Position numbers and translations under genes: made by a program
Shown here: positions 16,101 to 24,640 of the stretch, piece after piece
Numbering within the stretch: the first letter of the stretch is position 1
How the letters are laid out: each line of letters begins with the position of its first letter
The notes under the pieces: generated by a model
Database searches by the model: none
The model's input: the letters and a program-made list of their open reading frames with translations, nothing else
Told to the model about the DNA's origin: nothing
DNA from: Catonia carolina
Taxonomy: Eukaryota > Arthropoda > Insecta > Hemiptera > Achilidae
Length of the DNA: 64,000 bases
Direction: 5' to 3'
Assembly: GCA_035578175.1 (NCBI GenBank)
Contig: JAQMRL010000006.1
Location: 25,500,393-25,564,392 of the forward strand

Positions 16101-19100
16101 CAATAATTTTGGAATAAACCAGGATCGTTTGGTTTGTCATAACATTAATGTATTTATTCTTTCTCTATACTGATATTGCTTTCTCTTTATAATGATGGTA
16201 TATGAGTAGTTCAACATATTGAACTCTGTTCACTTTGTATTGTTAATAAAGCAGGTGCGCACGCTACTTGAGTACCAAGGCCGTCACCTTTTGTTTCCCA
16301 CTTAAGGAATGTCAAGTGCGAAACTTCTCTATTATTGTCCTGCGCCTCATTTTTACTTTCTCTTGCCTATATGAATGTATGGAAGGAAAGTATTGTTTTC
16401 ATGTCAATTTTTCGAAATCGAGCTTTCACCGGATCTACACGTTTTCAGACCACCTGAACCCAAAAAAAAATGTTTTTAGCGATTGGTTGTTTCTATGTAT
16501 GTGTGTGTGATCACTACACCAATGGGCCGAGTACACTTATTACTGTAATTTTATTGAATTATTTATTTGAATCTTATTAGAAGCATCAAAACAATTGACA
16601 TTTTAACCTCTAGAGAAAGTGTAAGCAAATAAGCCATGTTAGTGATTATACTCTATTCATTGTAAGAAAGATATGTCGAGTAAACGCACACTGCATCTGT
16701 AGATACGACACACCAATGACCGAGCCAGGTCATCCTGGGTAACGGAAGGTTGTAAATCAGATGTGCCAAATAGTGCCGAACTTGTGTTTTCTTCTGTAAT
16801 AACAACACAATCATATCCATTTATTTTCAGTTGTATCGTTAATATTGTCCGAATGTTGACCGTAGATTGTTCCGTATTTGTGATAATCTATTGTTAATGT
16901 GTTGTGGAAAGCAAATGCAATTCGTGTGTGCTTTAATTTTACTTAGTCTTAAAAAATATTTTTTTTGTTGAATTGTAATTGGTGACGTATTAGAATCTTC
17001 TGTTACCAAGCACCGAAAAGGAAAGTATTTGAGAAGTGGCGAAAAGGCAATCATGTTAATTGTGTTTAATAAGTTGTTGGAAAACAATCCAACACTTGTC
17101 GAAGCGGAAGTGATAAAACTTACTTCAAACCAAGTGGGGTATCAGTGAATAGTGTAATAAAATGAGAACTGAGAAAAAAACTGAAAAAATTATAAATGCC
17201 TATTAAAATATCTGATGTATAATTCTGTATTGGTTAAAAGTGTGTTAAAGTTATTGCGATGTTTTCATTAAAAGTGTCGCTTATTTTTCTGAGTCATCCG
17301 CTGTAACAGCTGATTCGATAACCGCTCTTTGTTTACTCAACATATCTTTCTAATGATAAACATGTAGGTCCATAAAAGTGGGTGGTATAAGAACTATTTG
17401 CTCTTCTTTTGAATTTTTACAGAAAAGTTTAACAATTTTTGATGGTATCTGTAATTTTTAGGAATCGAGCGATGGTGTTAATAAATTAAAAGACAATCAA
17501 CAGCAGTCTCAAGAATCAAATGAAGATCCTGAAAACAATGACAAAAAACAATCTGAAGAACAACTGAAACAGGCAATATCTTCAGTACAATCTCCTCCAC
17601 CACAACCACCTCAGTTAACTGAACCAGTTAAAAGTGTTTCTTCAAATGTTAGTAAACCTACAACTGGGAGTAGATCAATGCCTCGTGAGCCAATTAAACA
17701 GTGAGTTATAAATTAACAGTGATTATCTATATATTAATAGCGAGCAGGGTTTTTTCAACACGATTTTAACCACCTAAACCTTCACCGATTTTCCCCGAAG
17801 TGGGCTCAAATGAATCATCTGTTTGAGTAGATTTGCCAAAAACTAACCAAAATCATATATTTTGATTTATGCTCATAATTGCTCAACATTGAATGTATTA
17901 AATTTAGCTGATTTATCTTCAGTAAAGTTACCCATATTCGGTAATCTGTATTTCCTGAATCCCGAAGTGCCAGACTACTGTAACAGTTTTTAGTACATTT
18001 TCTGACCAGTAAATTAAATAAGATATAATTATCTTATACGGAATAGGCTTTCTGGCAAGTTCCAACTTCAAACTTAGTAATCTGATATTTCATAATTAAT
18101 TAAGAAAGCCTGAACAGCATTCAAAATGACTTCATTTTTTAAATGGTATATCATGACCATATATAATATGCATTTTATGGTAAAAGCTTACGTATTCCAA
18201 GTCATAGAAAATTTTATTGAAAATCTACAAGTTTTATTTAAAAAATTTCTTTTATTGAGCTGAGCTTAGCGTCATTTAGTGATTTTCCGTGTTTTACTCT
18301 TTAAAATTAAGTTATTTTTATTATATACATTGGTAAGAGAAAGTCATGTGAAAGTTTTACAGTTGATTTTTAGTATTAAGTTTGAAAATTTAGCTGCATA
18401 CATGCTTTCTCATTTCAGAATAGTTGTCTGAAAATTACATTCTGTTTTAAGTTAGCCATTGTTAAATCACAAGCTGTTTTCATTAAGATCGCTTCCTTAC
18501 CTATTTGGGTGAATTTCTTATCTTCTTTATACTAATTTCTACTTAACACACTTGTAGCTTTATGTACAAAATAACATTTCCTATAATGATGATTTTGTTG
18601 TATTTTTTCATAGGTAATACTTGTTGACAAGTTATAAGTATTAATTTAATTTTATATGGTATTTTTCCAGGCCTTGTGTCCTCATATTTGATTCATTAGC
18701 TGGTGCTAGCCGAGCACGAGTCGTTGCTACTTTACGAGATTATCTACGAATCGAATACAAAATGAAACATGGCGTTGAAAGAGACTTCTCAAAAAATGTA
18801 ATGAAAGGAGCTTGCCCAAAAGTTCCACAACAAACAAATTATACTGATTGTGGACTTTATGTATTACAATACGTCGAAGCATTCTTTGAGGTTTGTATTA
18901 TTATGTTTAATTATCTGTTGAATTTCAGTATAAATGAAATTGTATCACCTTACCTGTGGTTGTTTTTTTAAGTTTAAAAAACTTAAGCCAGTTTCGGTGG
19001 GACCACCTTTTTCAGACCGTATTATTAAAATTAAAATATAAAATTTAGAATGGTGTTTCCATTCAATCAGTTAAATTAAAACTGGTTTAAATTTCATTCC

Positions 19101-22100
19101 TGTATTTGTTTATACTTATTACAAAAGATGGCAGCAGCTTCTTTAATTAAATTTTCATCTTTAAATGATAATTGGTCATTAATTATTTTATCTTTATTTA
19201 AATTTTTGTGGTTGTATATTTGAAATATTTAATTTTTGTATATATTTATTATCATATGTACATTTATCCAATATATACAAATCCTCTTCTATTTTTTCAA
19301 AATTATGTTGTGAGTCTTTCACATGTTTTGCATAATTAGATTCTATTTTATTGTATTTGTATACTCTCTCGTGTTCTTTAAATCTGGTATAAAAGTTATG
19401 GGTTGTAATTCCAATATATGTTATGTAAGATAAAATGTGGAAATAAGAATTGCGATATGTTCTATATCGGAATGACAACTCGTAATTTTTATACCAGATT
19501 TAAAGAACATGAGAGAGCATACAAATATAATAAAATAGAATCTAATTATGCAAAACATACGAAAGACTCAGGACATAATTTTGGAAAAATAGAAGATGAT
19601 TTGTTTATATTGGATAAATGTACATATGATAATAAATATAAAATAACAAAAAAATGAAATATTTCAAATATACATCCACATAAATTTTAATAAAGATAAA
19701 ATAATTAATGAACAATTAAAATTTAAAGATGACAATTAAATTAAAGAAGCTGCTGCTATCTGTTGTAATAAGTATAAACAAATACAGGTATGAAATTTAA
19801 ACCAGTTTTAATCTAATTGACTGAATGGAAACACTGTTCTAAATTTTTAATTTTAATAATATGCTCTGAAGAAGGTGGTACCACCGAAATGCGTGTAAGT
19901 TTTTCGAACTTAGAAAAGCAACCAAATGTAAGGTGATTTATACTGTAATTTACATTAATGGTTGGCAGAATGCAATTCAAAAATTTATTTATAAATTAGG
20001 AATTATCTATTACATTAGTTTAGATCAATTAAGCGTATCAAACTAACTCATGTCTGTTGTCTGTATTCCAATGATTACATCCTTGAATATAATCCCTCTT
20101 CACAGTACCTAAAATTCATATTTCTAATATTTTATTTTTAACTTTTAAGATATTTTCCATTGTTGCCAGTCCCATTTCCAAGGCCCTTTAGAGTGCTTGG
20201 AGTAATTTTTATTTCCCCTAAACGTGTTACCAATGCCTTGTAGGATAGTTCAGTGATAAGGCTGCCATATCAGAGTGCCGGAACGCACCCTGGGTTTCAT
20301 TCGGAGACCCACCTCCTAGATTCTTATGCTCTCAACACGGTTGAGAATCTATCCTCCTCCACCTTGAGACCATTGACCAGTTTTCACATTTGATTTTCCT
20401 TCGGAGTTTACTCCCCTAGGCTCTTCCGCCCCTTCGTCGTTCGGAATTTCTCCCTCATCCATATTCGAGACCGTTGACTATTTTCACCTAGTAACCCTTG
20501 ATAGGGGCTCTAAAACAGGGTGCTACCATCCAGTGCCAGATGGACCCTGGTTTTTTAATGAGGTTTATACTCCTCCTGCTCCTCCTCCTTTCCCAGTACT
20601 TGACTGATGGAGCCCCGGGCTTGCCACCCGCGGTATTAAACAACACCGTTGGCGGAGTACCCAATGGGTCAATCATTTAAATAGAATGCCAGAAAGCCGC
20701 TTGCCTAGTGTAGCAAAAAGATACAAACCACTAGGAAGTAGAGATATTGGCTGGCCAAAGAAAAGATGGGTGCCGGAACAGGTAGAAATGCCTAACCCAT
20801 AAAGAGAAGAAGAAGAAGAAGACTTCAGTATAATAATGGAATAAGGCTATCATTAGAATGCCTCTATGGTCTTTTAGTTAGAACACTACTGTTCCATACC
20901 AAAAGTGTAAAATCCTTATTACGGTTCACTGCTAGGATTCTGAAAACTTCTGTCAGTTCATAATATACCATAACCCACTGTTGTTCCGAACAATGAAGCA
21001 ATTATTGCAAGTTTAGGTGAAACTAAAAACAAAATGGACTATTGTACATTTAGAGAATCAAAACCAGTTGATCTAATGTCTTATTTTTCCATTGTTGTGG
21101 TGCAGTTTATTTAGTTTTATGTTTTTGATTTTCCTTTTAGTTTTGAAATATGTATTGACAGCAATCTTGATTGCAAGACAAAAAAAAATTTATCATAGAT
21201 GCGAGGGATGTTCAGAAAGTAACATCATTCCTTTATTTAAAATATATGTTTGATTTTTTTTTGGCTTTAGTCTCTTGAATGGTTTGATGTAGTTCTTCAA
21301 GCTGTTCTATCTTGTGCAAGTCGTTTCATATTTAAATACCTGTAACACCTTCATCTTTTGTAATTTGCTTTATATATTCTAATCTTTGCCTCTCCTTACA
21401 ATTCACTCCCTCAATATTACCCTCCATTATTGATAGACCAATACCTGGATGTCTTAAGATATATCCCACTAGCCTATCCCTTCTTCTGGTAAGATGCTTC
21501 CATGTACTTCTTTTTTCGTCCACTTGCCTAAGAACCTTTAAATTACTTATTTTGTCCATCCACCTAATCTTTAACATTTTCCTATAACACCACATTTCAA
21601 AAGCTTCTATCGTCTTCCTTTCTACAGCCCCTATCACCCATGTTTCACTCCCAACATAGTCTTTAATTTTTCCTAATCTGTAAGTCAATGTTTGTAGTCA
21701 GTCAGCTGTTTTTCATTTCAAAGGCTTTTCTAGCTTGAGCAATCCTACTTTTGATATCACTTGTGCTTCTACCATCCTTTGTTATTTTACACCCTTTATA
21801 GCAGAATTCCCCAACTTTACCTGTATGTTTTTGTTACCTACTTTTAAATTGCCTATCTCTTCTAAATCACTCTTGCTGCTCCACAACTCTTTCGTTTTGT
21901 TGTTATTAATTTTCATGAAGTAATCCTTTCTCATGATGTCATCCATTCCATTCAAGATATCCTCTAGTTCTCTCTTTGTCTCGGCTAATACTACCATATC
22001 ATCGGCGAATCTCAGCATTTTTATTGTTCCTGCCTCAAATTTTTCTTTAATTTCATTTATAACCTCTTCTTTATACAAGTTAAAAAGTAGTGGTGACAAT

Positions 22101-24584
22101 GAACATCCTTGTCATACACCTTTTCTTACAGCAGTTTCCTTTTTGTACCCCTCGATTCTCAAAATAGTCGTTTGATTTGTACGAGGGTCACTATTTATAT
22201 TTTGAGCCTTGGCAGCACTGATTGTTGTTGGGTATCATCTGATGTTTTTATTTGAAAGTTTGACATTTTTAACAATAACCTACACCAGATATATTGTAAA
22301 CAAACCATTGTTTGTGTCGTTTGTAGCCATTTAAAAAGATTGTGTTAGTCAAAAAATGGAATTGAGTCGTGAAAACTTTCGTGCAATGATTTATTACGAT
22401 TTCCGACGTGTATTAACAAGACAACAGTGCGCTGATCAACTTAATTCCACTTTTGGTGATGAAGCCCCATCCTTTGCTACTGTGAAACGCTGGTATAACG
22501 AGTTCAATAGTAGTCGTCGTTCTCTCAATGATGATTTTCGTGAAGGTTGTCCAAAGTCGGTTGTTGTTCCTGAAAACATTGACGCTGTGCAAAATATGAT
22601 CATCCAAGATCGTCATGTGACATATTGTGAGATTGAGACATCTTTAGGCATTAGTCCCACTAGCATACATAAAATATTGCACGAATATTTGCTGTGAAAA
22701 AGATGTGTTGTCGTTGGATCCCATACAATTTAACAAAAGCCCAAAAAGATGCCCGTGTCAACTGGTGCAAAAAAATGATTAAAACATTCAATGTTGGTGC
22801 TTCCAAAGAGGTATATAAGATTGTAACAGGTGACGAATAATGGATTTATGCATACGAGCCAGAACGAAAACAACAGTCGGCGGTATGGGTGTTTTAAGAC
22901 GAACCGAACCCAACAAAGTTGTTCGTGCTCGGAGCGCTTCAAAACAAATGGTCGCCTGTTTTTTCAGGAAAACTGGTCATGTGGCAACAGTACCTTTGGA
23001 GGAGCGCAAAACAGTAAATTCTGAATGGTATACAACCATTTGTTTGCCAATAGTTTTTGATATAATCAGAAAAACAAACAAAAATTGTTGGATCATCCTC
23101 CATCAAGACAACGCAAGCTCACACACATCTCGTGAAACAACCAGCTTTTTCAACACTCAAAAGATCGAATTGATGGGTCATCCGCCTTACAGTCCAGATT
23201 TGGCACCCAATGATTTCTTTTTGTTTCCAACTATCAAGGATAAATTGCGAGGACAACGATTTTTGTCGGCAGAAGAAGCTGTTGAAGCATTCAAAAACCA
23301 TGTTTTGGAGGTACCCGACGCAGACTGGAAAAGATGCTATGAGAACTGGTTCCAACGCATGCAAAAGTGTATAAACCTTAAAGGGGAATATTTTGAAAAG
23401 CAATAAAGCCACTTTCAACAAAAAATAGTTTGTATTTATTCTTAGGCTCAAAATATAAATAGTGACCCTCGTATACAGACTGTAGATAACTTTTCTTTCT
23501 TTGTATTTAATTCCTCTTGTACTGTAATATCAAAAAATGTAAATAAACTGACCACTTAACTCACCAGTTAACGTTCAGACAACAATGAAAGCAAAATTTT
23601 TTTCTTATGTAAGTACAGCGCTATATCGAAATTGAATAACATTTTTCCTTTATTTATTAATAATTAAATTATTAGCTATTAAAATCTTTTGTAGAATCAT
23701 TTTGTTTCCAAATGACTGGAGTAATAAAAGTAAGATTACACTCTAGTAATAAGATTAATGTTGACAGTACATTGTCCAATGTTAATTTCCTTATATGTCA
23801 GATTTGCTGGGAAGCACTGAATAATCAAAGTTATAGAAAAGTAAAACCGTACTAGTTTTATTACTAGGTTTTCCTACATCGTATTTACCATTAATTAGTA
23901 ATTTTTTCTTAGGGTTATCTCTTGCAATACCTTTTAATGATGAATTATTCAATTTTTCAGGATCCTATTACAGATTATCATATTCCAATTAAGATGTTAC
24001 AAGATTGGTTTACACCAGCTCTGGTCAGTCGTAAACGGTACGATATTCAACAGTTGTTGCACCGATTGATGGCTGAACAAAATGTGGATTTTTCTGCATT
24101 AAATTTACCAGAATTGAATTTAAGACCTTATGGTAATTTAGTCGCTTACTCAGATTCGGATAATGAACACCATTACTCAGAAAGTATGGACGATGAAATG
24201 GGGGAGGAGGAGGAAGATGCCGATGATGATGAAGGTGAAGATGGAGAGTTTGGAAATTACGAAACAGAAGAACATGAAGGAATGGTTACGGAAGGTGATG
24301 AGGAAGAAGAACCAGAAATGGATGAAGATGAAGAAGACGAGGAAATGGAAGAAGATGAAGAAATGGACGAGAAACGAAGAGCCATTGTAGATAGGATGTG
24401 CGATTTCGCTTCAAGGGAATATTTTCATTCGAATGTAGAATTAGTGCAAGAAAATACCCCAAAAACGATTATGAAAAATCTAAAATCGTACAGAATACCT
24501 CGTCTCGTTAGAAATAACTCCGATAATAAATCGCAAGATGAGAGTAGTCAGCGCATTACAGATGTTATGCGACAAAGTGATTGA
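116..24584 (+). CDS. SENP6/7: SENP6/SENP7-type SUMO-specific protease (11 exons, 5' end outside window)
   Basis: Spliced exons 116-361, 2177-2353, 6851-7002, 11129-11184, 11544-11660, 13350-13583, 14890-15014, 15672-15880, 17462-17700, 18671-18890 and 23961-24584 join in one frame to 798 residues plus stop. Every junction is GT-AG and the phases agree. Numbering from the first visible residue, exons 1-2 carry the RTVRIGSYK and [11 protein letters not shown] segments typical of the region before the SENP6/7 protease. The C48 peptidase follows: [15 protein letters not shown] (exon 5), catalytic His329 in NCHWFLAII, Asp525 in VLIFDSL, Gln571/572 and nucleophile Cys578 in [16 protein letters not shown]. 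Family members cleave SUMO isopeptide bonds and trim poly-SUMO chains, mainly in the nucleus. About 195 residues separate His and Asp, as expected for the loop-bearing SENP6/7 branch. An acidic tail (about 654-730) follows. Upstream exons and the start codon are not in the window. Family assignment is firm; SENP6 versus SENP7 cannot be decided in an invertebrate. Confidence 0.93.
1117..1985 (+). repeat. Repeat family A, near full-length copy
   Basis: The copy starts with TTTTTACTTTCTCTTGCC, ends near GGCAAGAGGAAGT then CCAGATTTTT, and aligns by eye with the copies at 9948, 27313 and 59564. Its landmarks are a CCTATAT/ATATAGG inner hairpin, a CGATTTTTTGAAATCG palindrome, TTCACCGGA, a short GT run, ATCTCAAGAACGGAACATC and a TTGCATTGGCAAGAG end. 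There is no coding capacity. It sits in SENP6/7 intron 1. Confidence 0.75.
2177..2353 (+). CDS. SENP6/7: SENP6/7 exon 2
   Basis: The exon encodes [20 protein letters not shown] followed by [20 protein letters not shown], a block strongly conserved in SENP6/7. The acceptor is a tandem CAGCAG, so the exon can begin at 2177 or 2180 with the frame kept. The donor is GTGAGT at 2354. Confidence 0.9.
2442..3051. mobile_element. piggyBac-like MITE (610 bp)
   Basis: The element is flanked by TTAA at 2438-2441 and 3052-3055. The left end CTCCTTCGCTGATA pairs with the right end (reverse complement CCCTTTCGCTGATA), 12 of 14 matching. TTAA targets and CCCTT-type termini are characteristic of piggyBac. 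No transposase was seen. It lies in SENP6/7 intron 2. Confidence 0.6.
3056..4120. other. Intronic stretch without recognisable content
   Basis: Short open frames on the minus strand (for example 3555-3776) show no family motif, no start context and no conserved domain. The composition is a little less AT-rich than the neighbourhood, so old transposon sequence is possible. Confidence 0.3.
4121..4182 (-). repeat. tRNA-derived SINE head (pol III A and B boxes)
   Basis: On the minus strand there is an A-box-like GTAGCGTAGTGGTAGCG followed by a B box GGTTTGATTCC within a T-arm-like hairpin (CCAGG...CCTGG). No proper anticodon arm or acceptor stem can be folded, so a SINE head or decayed tRNA is more likely than a working tRNA. 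Confidence 0.5.
4745..5345. mobile_element. piggyBac-like MITE (601 bp)
   Basis: The element is flanked by TTAA at 4741-4744 and 5346-5349, with CCCTTCTGGG at the left and reverse-complement CCCTTAGAAGCCGGG at the right. Similarity is limited to the first few bases plus a GGG block. No transposase was seen. Confidence 0.5.
5788..6151 (-). mobile_element. TA-flanked MITE, copy 1 (364 bp)
   Basis: Terminal inverted repeats are GAGCGGGCGCCAAATAAGCT and, reverse complemented, AAGTGGATGCCAAATAAGCT; TA lies at both ends (5786-5787, 6152-6153). The body matches 32086-32452 in opposite orientation (shared blocks CTCAGCGAGTGGTGGGGGTC and CTGACTGAATCC). The TA target suggests mobilisation by a Tc1/mariner-type transposase. 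Confidence 0.7.
6851..7002 (+). CDS. SENP6/7: SENP6/7 exon 3
   Basis: The exon follows TTTATTACAG and ends before GTTTGT. It encodes [20 protein letters not shown] and more, a moderately charged helical stretch between the conserved N-terminal block and the protease. Phase agrees on both sides. Confidence 0.85.
7165..7365 (-). mobile_element. Penelope-like element fragment
   Basis: Minus-strand sequence matches the coding arm of the fold-back at 50903-51929 (shared blocks GGCAGCAGCAGTCAATATCAC and CTATTTTACCAAA, with changes). It is frame-broken. A 13-bp inverted pair (ACTCATGGTTTTT ... AAAAACCATGAGT) follows at about 7338-7389. Confidence 0.6.
7659..9800. mobile_element. Possible piggyBac-like element (2.1 kb) with nested family A
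   Basis: The left end CCCTTTGAGTGCCATGCC is preceded by TTTA. The right end, read from outside, is TTAA-CCCCTTTGAGTGGCAGATCC. The target site would be TTAA with one base decayed at the left. Several short minus-strand frames at 8946-9766 show no transposase motif. Confidence 0.42.
7787..8520 (+). repeat. Repeat family A, copy lacking the 3' end
   Basis: The same 5' end and internal order as the copy at 1117, with a longer GT run (7927-7955). The copy stops after CTACAGAGCTTAG and lacks the TTGCATTGGCAAGAG terminus. Confidence 0.75.
9948..10965 (+). repeat. Repeat family A, full-length copy with expanded GT tract
   Basis: Both family ends are present (CTTTCTCTTGCCTATA and GGCAAGAGAAAGT...CCAGATTTTT). 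A GT microsatellite at about 10083-10140 sits at the position where other copies have short GT runs, so the microsatellite grew from the element. Confidence 0.78.
11129..11184 (+). CDS. SENP6/7: SENP6/7 exon 4 (microexon-sized, 56 bp)
   Basis: The exon follows TTTTTTTCTCAG and precedes GTAAGT. It encodes [18 protein letters not shown], with a split Thr into exon 5. A second in-frame AG lies 6 bp downstream at 11134 and would drop Val-Gln. The exon is too short for ORF finders; it is supported by phase and by exact frame continuity on both sides. Confidence 0.8.
11221..11460 (-). repeat. SINE family D body fragment
   Basis: It shares blocks GTGTGTACATTGCAAT, TTGAATTCAGAAC and ACCCCATGACCCAAT with the copies at 39422-40110 and 61160-61475. 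The tRNA-like head is missing here. Confidence 0.45.
11544..11660 (+). CDS. SENP6/7: SENP6/7 exon 5 (start of protease domain)
   Basis: The exon encodes [20 protein letters not shown] then [19 protein letters not shown]. The [13 protein letters not shown] segment is the family's substrate-binding entry motif. The donor is GTAAGT at 11661. Confidence 0.93.
12170..12650 (+). pseudogene. Decayed non-LTR retrotransposon, RT C-terminal region
   Basis: Broken + frames give [22 protein letters not shown] and [12 protein letters not shown], a pattern typical of the C-terminal tail of insect RTE/CR1-type endonuclease-reverse transcriptases. There are several stops and no intact ORF. It lies in SENP6/7 intron 5. 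Confidence 0.5.
13350..13583 (+). CDS. SENP6/7: SENP6/7 exon 6
   Basis: The exon encodes [26 protein letters not shown], a short disordered stretch, then [23 protein letters not shown]. The W-T-K-x-V-D-I-F and I-I-P-I-N segments are core C48 protease strands just before the catalytic His. The donor is GTAAGT. Confidence 0.93.
13584..14889. other. SENP6/7 intron 6, nothing recognisable
   Basis: AT-rich sequence with poly-T tracts. The frame at 13603-13827 has no conserved motif and begins inside the donor region, so it is not called. Confidence 0.4.
14890..15014 (+). CDS. SENP6/7: SENP6/7 exon 7 (catalytic His)
   Basis: With the split Asn from exon 6 it reads [20 protein letters not shown]. 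His329-Trp330 are the catalytic His and the adjacent conserved Trp. After that a basic, Pro-rich loop begins (KPRKKPPS). Confidence 0.93.
15225..15365 (+). mobile_element. 3' end fragment of a non-LTR retrotransposon
   Basis: Near-identical to 20665-20825. One frame reads [20 protein letters not shown], resembling the extreme C-terminus of RTE-type reverse transcriptases (YKPLGxRxxGRPxxRW), followed by a GAAGAAGG-rich tail. Confidence 0.55.
15672..15880 (+). CDS. SENP6/7: SENP6/7 exon 8 (insertion loop, acidic)
   Basis: The exon follows TTCTTGCAG and ends before GTATGC. It encodes a Ser/Thr-rich stretch, then a strongly acidic run ([20 protein letters not shown]). It lies inside the catalytic domain between His and Asp, where SENP6/7 proteins carry variable loops. 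Confidence 0.85.
16350..16512 (+). repeat. Repeat family A, 5' fragment
   Basis: Carries TTTTTACTTTCTCTTGCC through the GT-rich segment only. It is truncated at the microsatellite. Confidence 0.7.
17462..17700 (+). CDS. SENP6/7: SENP6/7 exon 9 (insertion loop, Gln/Pro-rich)
   Basis: The exon follows ATTTTTAG and ends before GTGAGT. It encodes 79 low-complexity residues rich in Gln, Asn, Ser and Pro ([22 protein letters not shown]). There is no recognisable domain. Frame and phase fit the exons on both sides. Confidence 0.85.
18160..18378 (+). repeat. Repeat family A, decayed 3' fragment
   Basis: Matches the family's 3' half in order: ATATGCATTTTATG, CTACAAGTTTTATTT, GAGCTTAGCGTCA, then CATTGGTAAGAGAAAGTC. 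It is diverged from other copies. Confidence 0.5.
18671..18890 (+). CDS. SENP6/7: SENP6/7 exon 10 (catalytic Asp, Gln, Cys)
   Basis: The exon encodes [20 protein letters not shown], then [20 protein letters not shown]. It contains catalytic Asp525, oxyanion-hole Gln571/572 and nucleophile Cys578. The donor is GTTTGT at 18891; a Penelope-like fold-back begins about 55 bp later. Confidence 0.95.
19194..19478 (-). pseudogene. GIY-YIG endonuclease fragment of Penelope-like element (left arm)
   Basis: The frame contains YIG, then [33 protein letters not shown] and [19 protein letters not shown] nucleases of Penelope-like elements have Y-I-G followed by R and E-H residues in this spacing. The N-terminal part and RT are missing. 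The start Met is incidental, since the frame crosses the fold-back centre. Confidence 0.6.
19418..19657 (+). pseudogene. GIY-YIG endonuclease fragment of Penelope-like element (right arm)
   Basis: Reads [46 protein letters not shown] and [14 protein letters not shown]. This is the better preserved arm and keeps Cys residues before the Y-I-G and His residues after, consistent with the Penelope-specific zinc site. Confidence 0.65.
19855..19905 (+). ncRNA. Hammerhead-like ribozyme core, degenerate
   Basis: CTGAAGA (fits CUGANGA), then stem II GGTGGTACCACC, then GAAA and GTGTA as putative cleavage triplet region. Stem I is short and stem III relies on G-U pairs, so activity is doubtful. Confidence 0.4.
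20218..20310 (+). repeat. tRNA-like SINE head, possible
   Basis: GATAGTTCAGTGATAAGGC resembles an A box and CCTGGGTTTCATTCGG a degenerate B box 40-50 bp later. No full cloverleaf can be folded by eye. Confidence 0.35.
20665..20825 (+). mobile_element. 3' end fragment of a non-LTR retrotransposon
   Basis: Reads [20 protein letters not shown] followed by stop and a GAAGAAGAAG tail. It matches 15225-15365, so two 5'-truncated insertions of one family lie in SENP6/7 introns. Confidence 0.6.
22182..23471 (+). mobile_element. mariner transposon, full length (1290 bp), inactive
   Basis: Terminal inverted repeats begin CGAGGGTCACTATTTATATT at both ends and match for about 28 bp. The TA target is duplicated (22180-22181, 23472-23473). 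Length and D34D transposase place it in mariner, close to the mellifera type. It is inserted in an RTE-like element. Confidence 0.92.
22356..23406 (+). pseudogene. mariner transposase pseudogene
   Basis: The N-terminal helix-turn-helix frame runs 22356-22697 ([29 protein letters not shown]). A one-base loss near 22690 shifts the frame, TAA follows at 22838-22840 just after the first catalytic Asp (VTGDE), and a second shift lies near 22913. The 22840-23406 frame holds HQDNASSH and [12 protein letters not shown]; 34 residues separate the two Asp, the D34D signature. All three catalytic positions remain but the reading frame is broken. Confidence 0.9.
23961..24584 (+). CDS. SENP6/7: SENP6/7 last exon with acidic C-terminal tail
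   Basis: The exon follows AATTTTTCAG. It encodes [20 protein letters not shown] and [13 protein letters not shown], the last helices of the protease, then an Asp/Glu tail of about 75 residues and a basic, Ser/Asn-rich end. The TGA is at 24582-24584. The Met at 23922 is intronic and is not a start. Confidence 0.92.
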   Translation, partial: DPITDYHIPIKMLQDWFTPALVSRKRYDIQQLLHRLMAEQNVDFSALNLPELNLRPYGNLVAYSDSDNEHHYSESMDDEMGEEEEDADDDEGEDGEFGNYETEEHEGMVTEGDEEEEPEMDEDEEDEEMEEDEEMDEKRRAIVDRMCDFASREYFHSNVELVQENTPKTIMKNLKSYRIPRLVRNNSDNKSQDESSQRITDVMRQSD

Positions 24585-24634
24585 ACTATATCAAAAAGTG
24601 TAAGTGTGTGCGTACGTTGAATCAATGTTATAAG

Positions 24635-24640
24635 AATAAA
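24635..24640 (+). promoter_or_regulatory. Possible polyadenylation signal of the SENP6/7 gene
   Basis: An AATAAA lies 51 bp after the stop codon. In sequence this AT-rich such hexamers are common, so the exact cleavage site is unproven; other candidates follow in the next kilobase. Confidence 0.35.

Larger units (their letters stand above)
18945..19936. mobile_element. Penelope-like element fold-back 1 (inverted pair)
   Basis: The two arms are inverted copies (about 18945-19415 and 19440-19936). Each encodes a fragment resembling the GIY-YIG endonuclease end of Penelope-like retroelements: [17 protein letters not shown] on the minus strand and [17 protein letters not shown] on the plus strand. 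Outer ends carry hammerhead-like cores. The reverse transcriptase is absent. Arms differ at scattered bases, so the palindrome is not recent. Confidence 0.72.
21251..23512 (-). mobile_element. RTE-like non-LTR retrotransposon, 5'-truncated, split by a mariner
   Basis: Minus-strand sequence matches the copy at 33747-36196. The parts 21251-22181 and 23474-23512 become contiguous when the mariner at 22182-23471 is removed. Frames at 21782-22099 ([20 protein letters not shown]) and 21332-21688 ([20 protein letters not shown]) hold RT motifs and the C-terminal region. Frameshifted; no function. Confidence 0.8.

Noticed and set aside
21203..21240. GCGAGGGATGTTCAGAAAG as the end of another mariner
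   Set aside because: It looks like a mariner-type terminal repeat, but no partner end or transposase sequence was found nearby.
21782..22175. Plus-strand frames at 21735-21923, 21933-22175 and 34741-35004
   Set aside because: Antisense shadows of the RTE-like reverse transcriptase.
24163..24390. Lys/Met-rich 75-codon frame
   Set aside because: Frame-shifted reading of the acidic tail of SENP6/7.
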